NCBI GenBank assembly: GCA_047974765.1
Contig: JBKECP010000032.1
Span: 1-5,371, forward strand
Reading direction: 5' to 3'
Length of the DNA stretch: 5,371 nt
Source of the DNA: JBKECP01 sp047974765
Lineage (GTDB): Bacteria; Pseudomonadota; Gammaproteobacteria; Pseudomonadales; Halieaceae
The notes beneath the pieces are model-generated. The model saw only the letters and a program-made list of their open reading frames with translations. It ran no database searches and was not told where the DNA came from. The position numbers were made by a program, and so were the translations under genes. Positions 1 through 5,119 of the stretch are shown here, in pieces. Position 1 is the stretch's first letter; each line of letters opens with the position of its first letter.

Positions 1-64
1 AAGTATTTGAAGCAGCCTAGCCACTTAGGTGGTGATTTCAGAGCCCGCTTATTCAACAAATCCC
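1..64 (-). mobile_element. Possible end of an IS903-like (IS5-family) element, running out of the window
   Basis: Read on the minus strand from about position 64 there is GGGATTTGTTGAATAAGC. This resembles the terminal inverted repeat that I recall for IS903-group elements (GGCTTTGTTGAATAA...). The following bases, down to position 1, contain no coding sequence that I recognise, as expected for the short non-coding stretch before a transposase start. The element would extend leftwards beyond the window. The match is from memory and short, and the other end is not visible, so this is tentative. It could also be part of the neighbouring IS5 remnant. Confidence 0.35.
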
Positions 65-115
65 TCATTCATCGGCAAGCGGATCAGGAATGAACGTAAG
101 CTGCGGTAAATCCGC

Positions 116-259
116 CTACTTGTCTTGCTGGTAGAACGGTTTGATGTCTTCGAAGAGCTCTTTCAAGCGAATGATCACTTCCATATCATACAGAAATTGC
201 TCTTTGCGCGTTTTCTTACGGTACTTCTCGAAGCCGTCCGTCAGCGATTTTTGTTTCAT
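116..259 (-). pseudogene. N-terminal remnant of an IS5-family transposase
   Basis: A minus-strand frame from ATG at 257-259 to TAG at 116-118 encodes 47 residues. It starts MKQKSLTDGFEKYRKKTRKE and continues with EQFLYDMEVIIRLKELFEDIKPFY. The pattern F-x-K/R-Y-R-K-K-T-R-x-E-x-F-L-x-x-M-x-x-I-I then a short helix and KPFY is typical of the first 45 residues of IS5-family DDE transposases, which normally run to roughly 300 or more residues. The catalytic domain is absent, because the frame stops soon after KPFYQ and unrelated sequence follows. It is a dead fragment. A 12-bp sequence (ttcatcggcaag) just before its start recurs at about 68-79, possibly a trace of rearrangement. The family call is from remembered consensus; the truncation is directly visible. 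Confidence 0.6.
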
Positions 260-308
260 CGGCAAGATAAACTCGGTGAATGACTAGATTTGTGTATTAT
301 CGCGCAAA

Positions 309-497
309 TTATGAATTAATCAGAGATGCCCTAGAAAGCGTTTCATTGAACTCGTTTATGTAGTCGCCAGACAGGTTCATAAACAAAGCGTACTGATCAT
401 ACATCGAAACCAGCTCTTGATAATTCCTGCCGACAAAAAACGAAACCACTACGACAACCAGAATTAGCAAGCCTAGAAGGACAGTCTTTTTACTCAT
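309..497 (-). CDS. Small single-pass membrane protein, candidate immunity/partner of a cysteine-rich tip
   Basis: This 62-aa protein starts MSKKTVLLGLLILVVVVVSF. Lysines at 3-4 are followed by one strongly hydrophobic helix (residues 5-23) and then a polar tail of about 39 residues with aromatic and acidic residues (YQELVSMYDQY). The shape is a signal-anchor protein, most likely with its tail in the periplasm. I chose the ATG at 497 because the upstream cysteine-rich frame ends exactly there: ATGAGTAA contains both this start and the upstream stop, an 8-base overlap typical of translational coupling. An earlier in-frame ATG at 515 has AAAGG directly against it, with no spacing, and would lie inside the upstream gene. 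I recognise no family. A role as immunity protein or secretion partner is inferred from position and topology only. Confidence 0.5.
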   Translation of the reverse strand: MSKKTVLLGLLILVVVVVSFFVGRNYQELVSMYDQYALFMNLSGDYINEFNETLSRASLINS

Positions 498-687
498 CAC
501 AACCACAGGTCTCATCCTTTCTTTTCAAGCATTCTTGTTTCAACATTTCACATGGCACTAGACAGGGGGTCCCGGCCATGTAGCAACCCGGCCCCATTGC
601 CCTTTTGCAAGCTGACTCAACCACACTACAAGGCTTGGAACAGTACTCGTCCTTTTTCTCGTCCCACCTCTTATCAACAACTTCATA
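490..687 (-). pseudogene. Cysteine-rich protein tail (probable Rhs-type tip), 5' end lost at an IS256 fragment
   Basis: The minus strand from 687 down to TAA (490-492) is open for 65 residues beginning YEVVDKRWDEKKDEYC. It contains nine cysteines spaced C-3-C-6-C-7-C-6-C-3-C-6-C-7-C-1-C, that is, two successive CX3CX6CX7C units. The cysteine density, charged helical spacers and overlap with a downstream small gene make this look like protein-coding sequence. The frame enters the IS256 fragment at 688 and meets a stop near 762 without an ATG, GTG or TTG, so the start has been removed. By analogy with the other two cassettes in the window, which also end in twin CX3C tails followed by small genes, I infer that it is the tip of an Rhs protein whose core is gone. 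No core sequence is present to prove this. Confidence 0.5.
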
Positions 688-794
688 TGTCTCAATTGGC
701 CATCTTTTTCGAAGGCCGACTCGACGGTGTGCTGGATCTGTGATCAGATGACTAACAAGGAATTATTGTGACACAGAATTCTGAACAGTCCCGA
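688..794 (+). mobile_element. 107-bp right-end fragment of an IS256-family element
   Basis: This block repeats 5120-5226 in inverted orientation with three mismatches and no gaps. It holds the last 17 transposase codons (SQLAIFFEGRLDGVLDL, stop TGA 741-743) and about 50 bp of non-coding end finishing in the presumed terminal repeat, which read inwards starts GGGACTGTTCAGAATTCTG. Homology stops sharply at both edges. At 688 it meets the cysteine-rich tail of the left cassette and at 794 it meets a truncated membrane-protein gene. The inner edge is the natural IS end; the outer edge is a deletion breakpoint that removed nearly the whole element. The fragment cannot transpose alone but can recombine with the right-hand copy. 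Confidence 0.85.
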
Positions 795-884
795 AAACGA
801 TCCTTCTAATCTTTCTGCACCACCCAAGAACAATATCCAGATGTACAGTGCGATGTGTACAAACAGAATAACAATTTCCACCAC
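795..884 (-). pseudogene. 5' fragment of a membrane-protein gene, interrupted by the IS256 end
   Basis: Immediately after the stop of the exported-protein gene (896-898), the minus strand reads AGGGG, then a 7-base spacer, then GTGGTGGAAATTG. This is a good ribosome binding site placed before a GTG start at 882-884. The 30 codons up to the IS256 junction encode VVEIVILFVHIALYIWILFL followed by GGAERLEGSF: one hydrophobic helix and then a polar turn. The frame continues into the IS end and stops at 744-746 after 16 foreign residues. The native remainder is lost. It was probably the third gene of the cassette, co-translated with the exported protein. The product family is not recognisable from 30 residues. 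A chance open frame is possible, but the Shine-Dalgarno sequence and the helix argue against it. Confidence 0.5.
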
Positions 885-895
885 CGTGCCACCCC

Positions 896-1393
896 TTATT
901 TTAAATCGGAATTCGCGCTTTTTATTTTTTTATAGTAATACCTGATATGAGAATCATATTCTGGACTTTCACCTGAGTAGTACACCCACATAAGTTCGTC
1001 ATTGATCTTGTGCAATATTTGTGAGAAATCAGCGCCATCATCCAGTGCGCTAACTAGAACAACAATTTCATCATTTTCATATAAGGTGCGATATTCATAT
1101 TTGACTTCATAACTATCAATAGCTGTATCATTCCCCGCGATACTGCACGTGTGTTCATTCGTAGAAAACACAAAATACTTTTCGCTAATGTCAAAAGATG
1201 AATTTTCAGAAAAGCACTTCAAAAACTGAACTTCAGGGTCTTTCAGTTGGGCATACTTGCCGTTGAAGTCTAGTGTCATGTCCATATCAATTTTCCAAAC
1301 ACCCAAAATATCTGCATTGCAATAAGGGCTATATATGGAAGCTGCCATCAAGATGGCACTACATGCACTAGAAATCTTCTGATTTACATTCAT
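896..1393 (-). CDS. Exported 165-aa protein of unknown family, candidate periplasmic immunity/partner protein
   Basis: The protein begins with a Sec-type signal peptide: MNVNQK, a hydrophobic stretch at residues 7-22, and a likely cleavage site after CNA (residue 27). The mature part starts DILGVWKIDMD and is rich in alternating hydrophobic/polar and aromatic segments, suggesting a small beta-rich periplasmic domain. GVWKI near the start recalls lipocalin-like folds, but only weakly. Two mature cysteines (C60, C83) could pair. The ATG at 1393 is preceded by AAGGA with a 5-base spacer (AAGGATAAAGATG), so it is preferred over an in-frame start at 1453 that would lie deep inside the upstream Rhs tip. 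It overlaps the end of that tip by 26 bases, implying coupled translation. The sequence is clearly more AT-rich than the Rhs core, typical of exchangeable cassettes. Function is inferred from position; no family recognised. Confidence 0.65.
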   Translation of the reverse strand: MNVNQKISSACSAILMAASIYSPYCNADILGVWKIDMDMTLDFNGKYAQLKDPEVQFLKCFSENSSFDISEKYFVFSTNEHTCSIAGNDTAIDSYEVKYEYRTLYENDEIVVLVSALDDGADFSQILHKINDELMWVYYSGESPEYDSHIRYYYKKIKSANSDLK

Positions 1394-1901
1394 CTTTATC
1401 CTTACACTTCGACATTGCGCCGTACTTTTCTTCACACTTAATCCAACACGCACTGGTTTGGAATAACCTTCTTGCGCAATTAACTCTACAGGCTTTTAGC
1501 TTCGCTAAACAGCCGTTATTGTCCGGGGATAATCCAAATGGATCAATGAATGATAGTGGATTCTGGTTTGCATATCCGTACATCTGATTAATGGAGAAAA
1601 TCCCCAGTGGATTTGTGCTTCCACCCACTTCTAGTTCACCCATAAGCGGGATACCCATGCTGATTGTAACTTGCATCTGTGGATCACTGTAGTCCCGTAG
1701 GATGTCAATCGGATCAGATTGAATATACCTTCCCAAACTAGGATCATAATGCCTGAAGTAGTTATAATGCAGCCCCGTCTCCCCATCAAAATACTGCCCC
1801 GGCAGCCGCAGATTGAAAGTGAAGGCTCTGCCATCACCATCCGGGTCCTCATTGGCGGCCGTATCACCGAAGGGGCGCCGGTCCCAGCGCCAGACGATCA
1901 T
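1368..1901 (-). pseudogene. Displaced Rhs C-terminal fragment: partial core plus 53-aa cysteine-rich tip
   Basis: The frame opens at TIVWRWDRRPFGD-like Rhs core sequence and runs through the conserved LPGQYFDGETGLHYNYFR, YDPSLGRYIQSDPI and YGYANQNP segments to the DPFGL junction (residues 120-124 counted from ATG 1901). The 53 residues after DPFGL are the variable tip. Its seven cysteines are spaced C-6-C-3-C-9-C-3-C-9-C-5-C, including CRVNC and CWIKC. The N-terminal thousand or so residues expected of an Rhs protein are missing: homology to the longer copy in this window stops at 1898, a TAA lies in frame at 1905-1907, and ATG 1899-1901 has no ribosome binding site. This is a dissociated 'orphan tip', as known from other rhs loci, usable after recombination with an intact gene. 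It overlaps the exported-protein gene downstream. There is no enzymatic motif in the tip. Confidence 0.8.
1530..1898 (-). repeat. Duplicated Rhs core block, copy 1
   Basis: This stretch is a direct repeat of 3363-3707. The most conserved part (about 1736-1898 against 3543-3707) differs at scattered bases only. Nearer the tip the copies diverge and copy 1 is 24 bp (8 codons) longer, in the segment between DPI and the NQNP motif. The repeat ends precisely at the DPFGL junction on one side and at the sequence cagacgat (1891-1898) on the other. Such shared cores allow tips to be exchanged by homologous recombination. Confidence 0.8.
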
Positions 1902-1917
1902 AGCTTAAGATCTGGAT

Positions 1918-1953
1918 CTGCTGCCTGCTGCCTGCTGCCTGCTGCCTGCTGCC
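1918..1953. repeat. 7-bp tandem repeat (CTGCCTG), nearly five units
   Basis: From 1921 the unit CTGCCTG occurs four times without error, followed by CTGCC and preceded by CTG. The tract sits between the broken end of the Rhs core fragment (1898) and the non-coding region to the right. It resembles slippage-prone heptanucleotide arrays. It does not appear to switch a gene here (see rejected items). Confidence 0.85.
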
Positions 1954-2061
1954 AATCCTACGCAACTCATCATTAGTCGTGTGACGATGCTCAGTAATCC
2001 GGGTGATCTGGCCCGTCTCGCCGTCTTCTCTATCAATAATCCGCGCTTGGCTTCCCATCAA
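1954..2061 (-). other. Possible degraded Rhs/YD-repeat sequence
   Basis: A minus-strand frame over this stretch reads GSQARIIDREDGETGQITRI then TEHRHTTNDELRRIG. The order Asp-Arg-Glu-Asp-Gly-Glu-Thr, a Thr-Arg-Ile step and a polar NDELxRI strand is reminiscent of YD-repeat proteins. It is not in frame with the Rhs fragment to its left (the 7-bp array and further bases intervene), it lacks a convincing start, and it has a stop just upstream. It may be a leftover from an Rhs gene or chance. Low certainty. Confidence 0.2.
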
Positions 2062-2080
2062 AAACCACCATCAAATGATG

Positions 2081-2133
2081 AAAACGATTTTTAGCGCATT
2101 GATTTTAAAGAAAAAGAAAGTGCCTGTCCTTTT
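2081..2133 (+). repeat. 53-bp imperfect direct repeat with GTGCCTGTCC motif, copy 1
   Basis: This matches 2201-2253 with a one-base shift in the middle. Shared features in order are aaaa-N-attttta, a short GC patch, tgattttaaagaaaaa, and gtgcctgtc followed by a T run. The decamer gtgcctgtcc is at 2120-2129 and recurs alone at 2144-2153. From memory, AAAGTGCCTGTCC-type sequences recur in many bacterial genomes as dispersed small repeats, possibly spread by single-strand (Y1-type) transposases; I cannot verify that here. Confidence 0.6.
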
Positions 2134-2200
2134 ATGTATGCTTGTGCCTGTCCAGCTTGGGGTGCCATCCTCCCCATCAAGACTGCTCACCGAATTATGT

Positions 2201-2253
2201 AAAATATTTTTACTCCGCTGATTTTAAAGAAAAAACCGAGTGCCTGTCTTTTT
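2201..2253 (+). repeat. 53-bp imperfect direct repeat, copy 2, abutting the ATPase gene
   Basis: Second copy of the repeat at 2081-2133, 120 bp away, containing gtgcctgtct at 2240-2249. It ends directly at the point where the plus-strand ATPase becomes recognisable (residues FLVGENG), so it appears to occupy the place of that protein's normal N-terminus. Read in the ATPase frame it gives a non-homologous peptide, SADFKEKTECLSF. Confidence 0.6.
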
Positions 2254-2876
2254 GTTTTCTTGTTGGGGAAAATGGCACGGGAAAATCTACTTTTCTTGAG
2301 GCGTTAGCTATCGCGTCAGGGTTCAATGCGGAAGGTGGAACAAAGAATTTTTCTTTTTCAACCAGAATATCTCATTCATCGCTATGGAAATATGTGCGAC
2401 TGTCGCGGTCCTACCAAAGACCAAAAGACGGTTTCTTCTTACGTGCAGAAAGTTTTTACAATGTCGAAACAGAAATAGAAAAATTAGATAAGGGTCCCGA
2501 CGGTCCACCGATAATTAATTCATATGGTGGTATTTCACTTCATGAGCAATCGCATGGTGAATCTTTCTTTGCTCTAATGATGAACAGGCTTGGTGGTCAG
2601 GGTTTATACATACTGGATGAACCGGAAGCCGCTCTTTCACCCACGCGGCAGATGGCAATGTTTGCGAGAATGCATCAACTGATAGCTGATGGGTCGCAGT
2701 TCATTATTGCAACCCATTCACCCATATTGATGGCATATCCAAACTCAAAAATAATCTCGCTTGATAGCGGCGAAATGAATGAAGTTAAGTACGAGGACAC
2801 AGACCATTACACTGTAACAAAGCACTTTTTGAACAACCACCTCTCAATGGTAAATCAACTAATAGCAGATGAGTAA
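2254..2876 (+). pseudogene. COG3910-type predicted ATPase (AAA/ABC-like), N-terminus lost
   Basis: The recognisable protein covers about 207 residues. In order it has Walker A VGENGTGKST (2262-2291), an FNAEGGTKNF segment, the RPKDGFFLRAESF motif, an ABC-signature-like LHEQSHGESFF, Walker B GLYILDEPEAALS with the catalytic glutamate, and the switch histidine in IIATHSPILMAYP. All catalytic elements are intact, so the ATP-binding core could fold. Members of this family are stand-alone predicted ATPases of about 240 aa or more, with a beta-strand-rich N-terminus of 30-45 residues before Walker A. Here that part is replaced by a dispersed repeat. The frame is open back to a TTG at 2142, but those residues (MCLSSLGCHPP...) are not family-like and no ribosome binding site is evident. 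It is convergent with the 71-aa gene (5 bases between the two stops) and unrelated in function to the rhs cassettes as far as known. Probably non-functional or mis-started. Confidence 0.75.
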
Positions 2877-2881
2877 CCGCA

Positions 2882-3097
2882 TTATTCCAATTGATCAGGC
2901 TTAAGGTCAGGATGTTCATCAAATATTGGGTTCATAATGTCCAGCAACATACTTCCCATCAGTTTCCCAACAACACTGCGGTATGACGCCAGTTCATCTT
3001 CTGAACAATTGTCCTGAACAAGTGCGACCGACTGGTTAAGTCGGTCGCCAAATTCCACCATTAGATCAACAATTTCAGTAGCTACTTCTTTTTTCAT
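2882..3097 (-). CDS. Small acidic helical protein next to the Rhs tip, candidate immunity protein
   Basis: This 71-aa protein starts MKKEVATEIVDLMVEFGDRL. The sequence is acidic with no membrane segment or signal peptide, and it looks largely alpha-helical: helix about 2-30, an acidic turn (DNCSEDE), a second helix ELASYRSVVGKLMGSMLLDI, then IFDEHPDLKPDQLE. I recall similar small uncharacterised proteins with a ...YR..V..LMG.ML..I..P....HPDLKP... pattern, but no function. ATG 3097 is one base after the stop of the Rhs gene (3099-3101) and is preceded by GTGAG at a workable distance, which favours it over an in-frame ATG at 3121 that would overlap the Rhs gene by 23 bases. Its position directly behind an Rhs tip makes it an immunity candidate, by inference only. 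If so, it would act in the cytoplasm, unlike the exported and membrane partners elsewhere in the window. Confidence 0.65.
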   Translation of the reverse strand: MKKEVATEIVDLMVEFGDRLNQSVALVQDNCSEDELASYRSVVGKLMGSMLLDIMNPIFDEHPDLKPDQLE

Positions 3098-3098
3098 A

Positions 3099-4507
3099 TT
3101 ACTCACAGTCGTCAGGTTCATCCATACAGCGGTTTACACAGTTCCAAAACGAAAATCCATTATCTTTTGTTGGCAAAGCTGTGTCAGAACAGCGTTCTAT
3201 ACACCGATCTTTCTTTGATTTATTAGCATCATCGTCAACATTATCCTTCAAAAGGTCAGGGTGTAACGGAATTCCTCCAGCAGATTGACAGTTTTGTTGT
3301 GCGGATCGCGTCGGTGTTTTGCATGAGCAGGTTAACGTGGTATCTCCCCAACTACACGCTGCTAAGCCGAATGGATCGATGAAATTGATCGGGTTTTGGT
3401 TTACGTAGCCATAAAGATGATTTAACGCTCCAAATTCACCACTTGGAAAGCTAAGTGGGATACCCAAGTTAATTACAACTTGAAGCTGCGGGTCGCTGTA
3501 GTCGCGTAGAATGCCTATTGGGTCACTCTGAAGATACCTACCAAGACTCGGATCATAATCCCTGAAGTAGTTATAATGCAGCCCGCTTTCCTCGTCAAAA
3601 TACTGCCCCGGCAGTCGCAGATTGAATGTAAACGATCTGCCATCACCATCCGGATCCTCATTGGCGGCCGTGTCGCCGAAGGGTTTTCTGTCCCAGCGCC
3701 AGACGATGGTATTGTTGCTGTCGGTGATGGCAACGGGGGTGACCAGGTGATCGCTGTAAATCTGGTATAGCTCGCCCTTTTGCACTACGGCTACTGGCAG
3801 ATCCCCCATCCAGATGATTTCTCGATAGGGTTTTTGCCGAAGATCGTATTCACCCAGCAGCCTGGCCCCTTCGTAGGCAAATACAATATCTGTTGTTGCC
3901 ACCACATCCGCCTGGGTATCGCTGTGGATGTCGCTGGTACTGTCGCCAGTATTGGTATCAGCCCACGGCACAGGATGCCAGCGGGTTTTTTTATAGACAC
4001 GCTGCCCCAGTGCGTTGTAGCGGTAGCTGGCAGTGGTGTCATTGTCCACCGCCACCAGGCGGTTGCGTGCATCGTAGCGGTAGCTGTGACGGCCATCCTG
4101 TAGCAGATTGCCGTTGGCGTCGTAGGTGCTGGCTACGCCATCAATCTCGATCAGCCGGTTACTGCCGTTTTCGATGGTGTAATGGGTTTCGCTGTTGTCA
4201 GCACCTGTCGATTTGGCCAGCAAGCGGTTGCCGTTGGCATCCACCTGCTCGATCAGGTTATTCTGGCTGTCGTAAGCGTAGGTGGTCTTTCCACTGTCCG
4301 GGCTTTGCTCCTCCAGGAGCAAGCCGGTGTAGGGATGATAGACGTAGCGCGTTATGCTGCCCTTCGGGTCGGTAACCGCCGCCAGGTGATCGTCGCGATG
4401 GCAATCAAAGCGGGTGATATCACCTGATGGGTCTGTATTACTCATCTGCCGACCGCTGCTGTCGTAGGCCAGCTGGTACACACCTGCGTCCGGGCGGATG
4501 GTATCGA
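3099..4507 (-). pseudogene. Rhs/YD-repeat C-terminal region with 87-aa cysteine-rich tip, 5' end lost
   Basis: About 460 residues are readable from GTG 4481; the homologous frame continues back to about 4507 (VDTIRPDAGVYQLAYD) before joining an IS200/IS605 fragment. In order it has YD repeats (roughly residues 1-160: TRF, TRYVYHPYTGLL, TTYAYDSQNNL, YRYDARNRLVAV, YRYNALGQRVYK), an IVFAYEGARLLGEYD segment, the conserved YSDHLVTPVAITD (about 242-254) and WRWDRKPFGD, LPGQYFD (about 288), RYLQSDPIG (about 313-321), and the DPFGL junction (369-373). The DPIG...DPFG pair corresponds to the site where many Rhs proteins cleave off their tip. The tip has nine cysteines, including CSC, CIERC and CVNRC, plus an acidic Asp/Lys-rich linker; no catalytic toxin motif is seen. 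Full Rhs proteins have well over 1000 residues, so the gene is 5'-truncated and without a native start. It could still serve as a donor cassette by recombination. Confidence 0.85.
3363..3707 (-). repeat. Duplicated Rhs core block, copy 2
   Basis: Partner of 1530-1898 in the same orientation, about 1.8 kb away. It runs from the DPFGL junction to the point where copy 1 breaks off. Recombination between the two would delete the ATPase, the 71-aa gene and one tip, or swap tips between the cores. Confidence 0.8.
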
Positions 4508-4609
4508 CGTGTGGATACGGTGGGAGTCGATGCGGATATGATCCGCAAGCATGTGAAATACCAAGAGAAGCAGGAGCAGCGTCAGGTCCAGATGAACCTT
4601 ACGAGGTAA
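4508..4609 (+). pseudogene. tnpA: C-terminal remnant of an IS200/IS605-family Y1 transposase (TnpA)
   Basis: The plus strand encodes VDTVGVDADMIRKHVKYQEK followed by QEQRQVQMNLTR and TAA (4607-4609). The pattern 'V-D/S-T-V-G-x-x-x-x-x-I-x-K-Y/H-V-x-x-Q-E-K' closing in a basic/glutamine-rich tail is how IS200/IS605-type TnpA proteins typically end. Only about 33 of the usual roughly 140-150 residues remain, so the HUH motif and catalytic tyrosine are gone. The left boundary is at about 4507, where minus-strand Rhs coding sequence begins. The element, or a deletion at it, therefore removed the upstream part of that rhs gene. The family call is from remembered consensus. Confidence 0.55.
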
Positions 4610-4623
4610 TTTAGGGCTGGCTC

Positions 4624-4647
4624 TATAGCCCCTTTATAGGGGGTATA
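4624..4647 (+). other. Imperfect hairpin downstream of the TnpA remnant
   Basis: TATA-G-CCCC, loop TTTATA, GGGG-G-TATA folds as a stem with one G-G mismatch. It lies 15 bases after the tnpA stop, where IS200/IS605 elements carry subterminal hairpins in their right end. It may be such a recognition structure or simply a leftover. Confidence 0.5.
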
Positions 4648-4655
4648 AAGCAATT

Positions 4656-4674
4656 CCGGGTTCTTAGAACCCGG
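4656..4674. other. Perfect 8-bp hairpin: IS200/IS605 right end or terminator
   Basis: CCGGGTTCTTAGAACCCGG forms an 8-bp stem with a 3-base loop. It lies between the TnpA remnant (stop at 4609) and the stop of the minus-strand membrane gene (4679-4681), 4 bases from the latter. It fits the right-end hairpin of an IS200-type element. It could also end transcription of the membrane gene, but no T run follows on either strand, so a strong intrinsic terminator is unlikely. Confidence 0.6.
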
Positions 4675-4678
4675 ATGT

Positions 4679-5107
4679 TTACTTCCTTTTATTCAAAAAG
4701 TGAAATAGAATGCCGTTGGCGCCACCACATATAGCCAGCACAAGAATCATTAATAGCCCTGAGTCTTCAGTAAGATTTGGGATATTCCATCCCAAAAAAA
4801 TACAAACAACATAAGGCACCGTCGTTACAGCCACGCCCCCAAGACCGCTGGTTACATAATTAACGACAGAATAACATTTGGCTAACAAATATAATGGCCA
4901 ACCTATGGCGATAGTAAAAACCACAGAAACAATAAAGCCAAGCGTAAAAAACAGCAGTCCATTTTCAGCATAGTTTTTGATCTGATAGCATAACGATTTC
5001 CATTCAAAATCCGGGGACAAATAATAGAAAAATAGCATATAGAAGTTAAGCGCCAAGAAAATCCCTGAAAATATTGATATAAGAAATGGTTTATTAAGAG
5101 TTTTCAT
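4679..5107 (-). CDS. Four-helix integral membrane protein, candidate immunity protein separated from its partner
   Basis: This 142-aa protein starts MKTLNKPFLISIFSGIFLAL. Four hydrophobic segments are visible at about residues 8-30, 51-76, 85-107 and 117-138, with short loops and a basic C-terminus (NKRK). By the positive-inside rule both ends are likely cytoplasmic. No family is recognised. The first ATG, at 5107, lies only 12 bases inside the end of the right-hand IS256 copy (5120). The native upstream region is therefore lost, and no good ribosome binding site remains before this ATG. An alternative in-frame GTG at 5144-5146, inside the IS end, has AAGGA 7 bases before it and would add 13 residues (VTQNSEQSRWAIR). 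Orientation, size and membrane nature match small genes behind Rhs tips, so its lost upstream neighbour was probably an rhs tip. That is inference. Confidence 0.7.
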   Translation of the reverse strand: MKTLNKPFLISIFSGIFLALNFYMLFFYYLSPDFEWKSLCYQIKNYAENGLLFFTLGFIVSVVFTIAIGWPLYLLAKCYSVVNYVTSGLGGVAVTTVPYVVCIFLGWNIPNLTEDSGLLMILVLAICGGANGILFHFLNKRK

Positions 5108-5119
5108 ACGAATAGCCCA

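Noticed and set aside
552..743. 63-aa plus-strand protein ending SQLAIFFEGRLDGVLDL
   Set aside because: Only the last 17 residues are transposase; the first part is antisense to the cysteine-rich tail and shows no protein-like features.
1864..2061. Phase-variable switch: the 7-bp array bringing an upstream frame into register with the Rhs fragment
   Set aside because: A TAA at 1905-1907 lies in the Rhs frame between the array and the core, so no change in unit number would produce a continuous protein.
1918..2253. CRISPR array or attachment site
   Set aside because: The repeats are either a 7-bp tandem tract or two AT-rich 53-bp copies, with no regular spacers, cas genes, integrase or tRNA end.
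3893..4375. 160-aa plus-strand open frame rich in Cys and Trp opposite the Rhs core
   Set aside because: It is antisense to clearly coding YD repeats, and its composition is a by-product of Rhs codon use on the other strand.
4656..4674. Strong intrinsic terminator for the membrane-protein gene
   Set aside because: The stem is good but no T run follows on either strand, so an IS end hairpin is the better reading.
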